Assembly: GCA_947451525.1 (NCBI GenBank)
Contig: CANFZM010000001.1
Span: 1 to 64,000 of the forward strand
DNA length: 64,000 nucleotides
Direction of reading: 5' to 3'
From: Flavobacteriaceae bacterium
GTDB lineage: Bacteria > Bacteroidota > Bacteroidia > Flavobacteriales > Flavobacteriaceae
Below the pieces are notes generated by a model that saw only the letters and a list, made by a program, of their open reading frames with translations, did not search any database and had not been told where the DNA came from. Both the position numbers and the translations under genes were made by a program. Below, in pieces: positions 60,952-64,000 of this stretch. Each line of letters starts with the position of its first letter. Within the stretch, counting starts at the first letter, position 1.

Positions 60952-61545
60952 TTAGCCTCTTTTTAACCATCCGGTAATGCTCAACCGTTGTTCGTTGGTA
61001 ACCAATACCTCGTGTTTTAATTCGTCACTTTTAAAGAAAACCGTTTTACTTTCTGTGGGAGAAATCATTTGGTTATTATTAGTTTGATAAATATGTAATT
61101 CACCACCGTCTTGAGGTTGCCAATTGGGATTTAAATAACTTACCATCGAGAATTGACGCTGGTTATTGTTTTCAAATTGATCCAAATGAGGTTTGTAAAA
61201 ACTGCCTTTTTCATACAAAGAATAATGAAATTCATAACTACTTATGTTTGTGTAACAACTCTTATTTAAGTAGGCAATAAAAGCGTCTATTTTCACAAAA
61301 AACGCATTTTCAAATTTATTGTTATGGGATTTATCCAACCAATGAATTTTGTCACTTCGAATTAAACTATTGTGTACCGTTTTTAAATCATTACCAATAG
61401 AGGCATCTTTTAATACATCTGCGGCATTTAGTTCCAATAGATGAAGTGCTAGGTTTTGGCAAAGCTCTTTTCCAAGAAAATCTTCTGATATTCCAACTTT
61501 ATTGGCAATATAACTGTTAATTAACGATTCAAAACTTGTTTCCAT
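60952..61545 (-). CDS. 2OG-Fe(II) oxygenase (prolyl-4-hydroxylase-like)
   Basis: A 197-residue double-stranded beta-helix dioxygenase. Iron ligands are His120 and Asp122 (FYKPHLDQFE) and distal His178 (ELKHEV); Arg187 (QRLSITGW) would bind 2-oxoglutarate. SMVSYLNPNWQPQDGGELHI is the P4Hc-type core. The first 80 residues are helical. It hydroxylates an unknown substrate, perhaps a protein Pro or Lys. Convergent with the LacI gene, 7 bp apart. Confidence 0.88.
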   Translation of the reverse strand: METSFESLINSYIANKVGISEDFLGKELCQNLALHLLELNAADVLKDASIGNDLKTVHNSLIRSDKIHWLDKSHNNKFENAFFVKIDAFIAYLNKSCYTNISSYEFHYSLYEKGSFYKPHLDQFENNNQRQFSMVSYLNPNWQPQDGGELHIYQTNNNQMISPTESKTVFFKSDELKHEVLVTNEQRLSITGWLKRG

Positions 61546-61746
61546 TGTGATTTACTACTTGAAAAGACAAGTTGTTGGCAAGGTAGTCTTTATTAAATGG
61601 ATTACTAAATCTTTTACTTTCAAATGAAATAATTAAATATTTGAAAAACAATTAGATACTCAACCAAGGTTTGAAAATAATAAATTAAACTTTGCTTAAA
61701 TATGTTTTTAGTCAAGTATTTAACAATTTCTTAAATGAAGAATGCT

Positions 61747-61754
61747 TATTTTTG
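61747..61754 (+). promoter_or_regulatory. -7 box TATTTTTG of the serine hydrolase gene
   Basis: Full TAnnTTTG match 30 nt before ATG 61784. No TTG in the usual -33 place. Confidence 0.45.
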
Positions 61755-61783
61755 TAAATCAATAATTTTACCTATTAAATAAA

Positions 61784-62797
61784 ATGAATTCTGTATTTTC
61801 TAAAAAATTGCCAATCCCCTATGCTCTAGGTTTTATTCTCTTTACTGCGATACTAACTTATGCAGTTACTAGTTTTGTAAATAAAAAAGAGGAAAACAAA
61901 ATTTTAGAATTATCTGAAACTAATAATAGTTGTAGTTACAAAGTGGAGCGATTAGATGGATATCCTCTTGTAAAGCCATTATTATTTGTTGATGATTTAT
62001 GCGAAGGAGATGCTTTAGCGACAGTAAAACAGGAACTTAGTACAATAATTCAAAAATATAAAAACTACCAAGGAGTAACATCGGCATCAGTATATTTAAA
62101 AGATTTCAGTCACAACGAATGGACAGCGTTTAATGAAGAAGAAAAATACGAGCCTGGATCACTTTTTAAAGTGCCAATATTAATTGCTTATCTTAAAATG
62201 AATGAAGAACATCCTGGCGTTTTAGATAGAGAATTACTTTTTAATCAATCTTTTAATATAGACAAGGTTGTGGCATTTAAATCTAAATCAATACAATTAG
62301 GAAAATCTTATAAAGTAAGAGATTTATTGCAATACATGATTGGATATTCAGACAATAATGCAACGGCTTTGCTAAATAACAATTTGAAACCAGAAGTACT
62401 GCAAAAATTATTTAAAGATTTAGAATTAGAAGTGCCAAATGTTAGTGCTAAACAATATTTCTTTACCGTAAAGCAATATTCGTTATTTATGAGAGCAATT
62501 TATAACGCTTCTTATTTAACGATTGATGATTCGGAATTTGCTGCAGAGTTATTAAGCAAATGTGAATTTAATGAAGGAATTCGAAAAGGAATTCCAACTT
62601 CTGTGAAAATTGCACATAAATTTGGAGAGTCAGGAACTCCTATAGAAAAACAATTACATGAATCTGCTATAGTTTATCTTGACGATAAGCCTTATTTGCT
62701 AACCATTATGACTAAAGGGAAAGATAATACTTCACTTTCTAAACTTATTGGAGAAATTTCATCGGTTGTATTTAGAAATCAAAGTAATAAATCTTAA
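61784..62797 (+). CDS. membrane-anchored beta-lactamase-fold serine hydrolase
   Basis: A 337-residue protein with an N-terminal membrane helix (about 11-30) and a class A beta-lactamase-like domain. Ser126-Leu-Phe-Lys129 (EPGSLFKVP) is the SxxK, Ser189-Asp-Asn191 (YSDNNATALL) the SxN, and Lys279-Phe-Gly281 stands for KTG. The Glu166-type omega loop is not clear. It may be a DD-peptidase or a beta-lactamase-related hydrolase. The uncleaved anchor makes a secreted resistance enzyme less likely. Confidence 0.83.
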   Translation: MNSVFSKKLPIPYALGFILFTAILTYAVTSFVNKKEENKILELSETNNSCSYKVERLDGYPLVKPLLFVDDLCEGDALATVKQELSTIIQKYKNYQGVTSASVYLKDFSHNEWTAFNEEEKYEPGSLFKVPILIAYLKMNEEHPGVLDRELLFNQSFNIDKVVAFKSKSIQLGKSYKVRDLLQYMIGYSDNNATALLNNNLKPEVLQKLFKDLELEVPNVSAKQYFFTVKQYSLFMRAIYNASYLTIDDSEFAAELLSKCEFNEGIRKGIPTSVKIAHKFGESGTPIEKQLHESAIVYLDDKPYLLTIMTKGKDNTSLSKLIGEISSVVFRNQSNKS

Positions 62798-63008
62798 AAA
62801 AGCCTTGATTCTATTTTTTCATTTCTAAATTTCACCAATAAAAGCAAAATTTATTTTCCATTTTTTTAGAATTAAACACAAATTGACAAAAATCGCGTTA
62901 TAATTTATTTATTATGGAAAAAAATATTCTGTTTTTAAATTATTTTATAATAATCGCCATCTACCCCTCTATTTTTAAATAATATTCTCCTTTATTTTTA
63001 TTTTTTTA

Positions 63009-63016
63009 TAATTTTG
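63009..63016 (+). promoter_or_regulatory. -7 box TAATTTTG of amt
   Basis: TAATTTTG fits TAnnTTTG and lies 37 nt before ATG 63053. No TTG -33 is visible, so an activator may be needed. The spacer 62798-63052 holds no gene. Confidence 0.4.
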
Positions 63017-63052
63017 CCCTATAATTTTAGGGGTTAATTAAAAAATTATAGA

Positions 63053-64000
63053 ATGAAACTAGAAAAACGTTGGGTATCTGCATTTGTAATAATTACTATT
63101 GTTGCTATAACTGGCTTATTTTGGCCGCATAAAAATGCTGAAGAAGAATTTAATACTGGTGATAGTATTAATTTTGCTGATGTGGCTTGGCTTCTTACTG
63201 CATCTTGCCTAGTTTTATTAATGACTCCTGGATTGTCTTTTTTTTATGGCGGTATGGTGGGCAAGAAAAATGTGATTTCTACCATGCTCAAAAGTTTTAT
63301 TTGCCTTGGAGTAGTGAGTTTATTATGGGTAACCATTGGATTTAGTTTGTCATTTGGCTCTCCAATTGGTTTTACAATTAATAACACCTATTATGGTATT
63401 ATCGGAAATCCATTAAATTTTGCTTTCTTCGATCAGGTTGAAATGTTGCCACATAAAACAATGGCTCCAAGTATTCCTTTCATACTTTTTGCACTTTTTC
63501 AAATGAAATTTGCAGTGATAACCCCTGCTATAATCACTGGTGCTTTAGCAGAACGCATTCGTTTTATATCTTTTTTATTATTTATTTGTTTGTTTACATT
63601 GTTTATTTATGCACCACTATGCCACATGATATGGCATCCTCACGGCCTGTTGGGTGGCTATTTTGGTGTTAAGGATTTTGCTGGTGGAACTGTGGTACAC
63701 ATGAGTGCAGGATTTGCCGCACTTGCTGGAGTATTAGTTCTTGGTAAACGCAAAAAAAGCGAACACATTCCTACTAATATTCCTTTTGTTCTTTTAGGAA
63801 CCGGTTTACTTTGGTTTGGATGGTTTGGCTTTAATGCAGGTTCGGCTTTAGCCGCTAATGCAACAGCAGCAATGGCGTTTGCAACTACCACTATTGCATC
63901 GGCAGCAGCCATGATGACTTGGGTATTTTTTGACAGATTAAATGGCAGAAAAGTCTCTGCCCTTGGCGCTTGTATTGGTGCTGTAGTTGGGTTAGTGGTA
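63053..64000 (+). CDS. amt: ammonium transporter Amt, 5' part
   Basis: The frame is open from ATG 63053 to the window end (316 codons). It starts MKLEKRWVSAFVIITIVAIT, a membrane helix, then NFADVAWLLTASCLVLLMTP and GLSFFYGGMVGKKNVISTML, the conserved Amt start. HMIWHPHGLLG, DFAGGTVVHMSAGFAALAGV (Amt signature with the pore His) and LWFGWFGFNAGSALAANATA follow. It carries ammonium across the inner membrane. Truncated by the window; no glnK is seen before it. Confidence 0.95.
   Translation, partial: MKLEKRWVSAFVIITIVAITGLFWPHKNAEEEFNTGDSINFADVAWLLTASCLVLLMTPGLSFFYGGMVGKKNVISTMLKSFICLGVVSLLWVTIGFSLSFGSPIGFTINNTYYGIIGNPLNFAFFDQVEMLPHKTMAPSIPFILFALFQMKFAVITPAIITGALAERIRFISFLLFICLFTLFIYAPLCHMIWHPHGLLGGYFGVKDFAGGTVVHMSAGFAALAGVLVLGKRKKSEHIPTNIPFVLLGTGLLWFGWFGFNAGSALAANATAAMAFATTTIASAAAMMTWVFFDRLNGRKVSALGACIGAVVGLVV

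Noticed and set aside
63658..63912. 84-codon frame antisense to amt
   Set aside because: Ala-rich peptide opposite a well-conserved Amt sequence.

Overview
The window is a 64 kb, AT-rich chromosomal stretch from a member of the Bacteroidota, most likely Flavobacterium or a close relative. The evidence is the MurF-alanine racemase fusion, a T9SS C-terminal sorting domain, a TonB-dependent receptor with a carboxypeptidase-regulatory-like N-terminus, DUF3127, DUF4286 and DUF6029 families, an Omp28-type lipoprotein, weak Shine-Dalgarno sequences, and many promoters of the Bacteroidota type (TTG, about 19 nt, TAnnTTTG). No plasmid or phage backbone is seen. Most of the content is core chromosome with two accessory sugar loci.

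Layout. 1-148 is the cut end of an IS3-family element. 171-9411 carries a Rieske-like lipoprotein, GreA, a HIT protein, a transglutaminase-like protein, a histidine kinase, a flavin reductase-like protein, DUF3127, Aat, Tag and an M3 peptidase. 9412-9973 is non-coding and holds a long inverted-repeat structure. 9974-19342 carries MscL, MurF-Alr, an orphan antitoxin-like protein, Tdk, RsmI, RecJ, a PIN toxin-antitoxin pair with a frameshifted toxin, LpxH, QueD and a small membrane protein. 19449-31868 carries a thioredoxin-fold/outer membrane trio, MgtE, RsmA, DUF4286, a TPR protein, SerS, a secreted M1 peptidase and RseP. A tRNA-Asn at 32011 is followed by a small secreted protein and a decayed copy of the tRNA 3' end. 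32776-41360 carries a GH13 lipoprotein and a Crp/Fnr-linked RND efflux operon. 41419-43600 is an HxlR regulator divergent from three NTF2-like lipoproteins.

Two carbohydrate loci dominate the right third. 43657-53580 is a galactan/galactose locus: a GntR-type regulator, GalM, a GH53 endo-galactanase, a GH2 beta-galactosidase, GalK, GalT and a sodium/sugar symporter. Outside the cytoplasm the GH53 enzyme would cut galactan and the GH2 enzyme would release galactose; the symporter imports it and GalM/GalK/GalT feed the Leloir pathway. 53645-60944 is a disaccharide locus, probably for sucrose: a PfkB kinase, a GH100/amylo-glucosidase-like enzyme, an SLC45-like MFS transporter and a TonB-dependent receptor, divergent from a LacI regulator with two perfect operators between them. 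The window closes with a 2OG-Fe(II) oxygenase, a beta-lactamase-fold serine hydrolase and the 5' part of an ammonium transporter gene.

A recurring theme is a set of small palindromic intergenic repeat families (ACCATTAAG type, CCTAACAGG type, CCTGCAAGG type, GC-rich CCCCTCTCC type, GTCATTGCGAGG type). They sit next to genes and in places run into coding sequence, for example the last codons of galK and the false upstream starts of three genes. No CRISPR array, prophage or clearly novel defence system is visible. The most unusual items are the long inverted-repeat structure at 9510-9912, the A8-frameshifted PIN toxin, the tRNA-Asn partial duplication, and the Crp-box/RND/PII-like operon.
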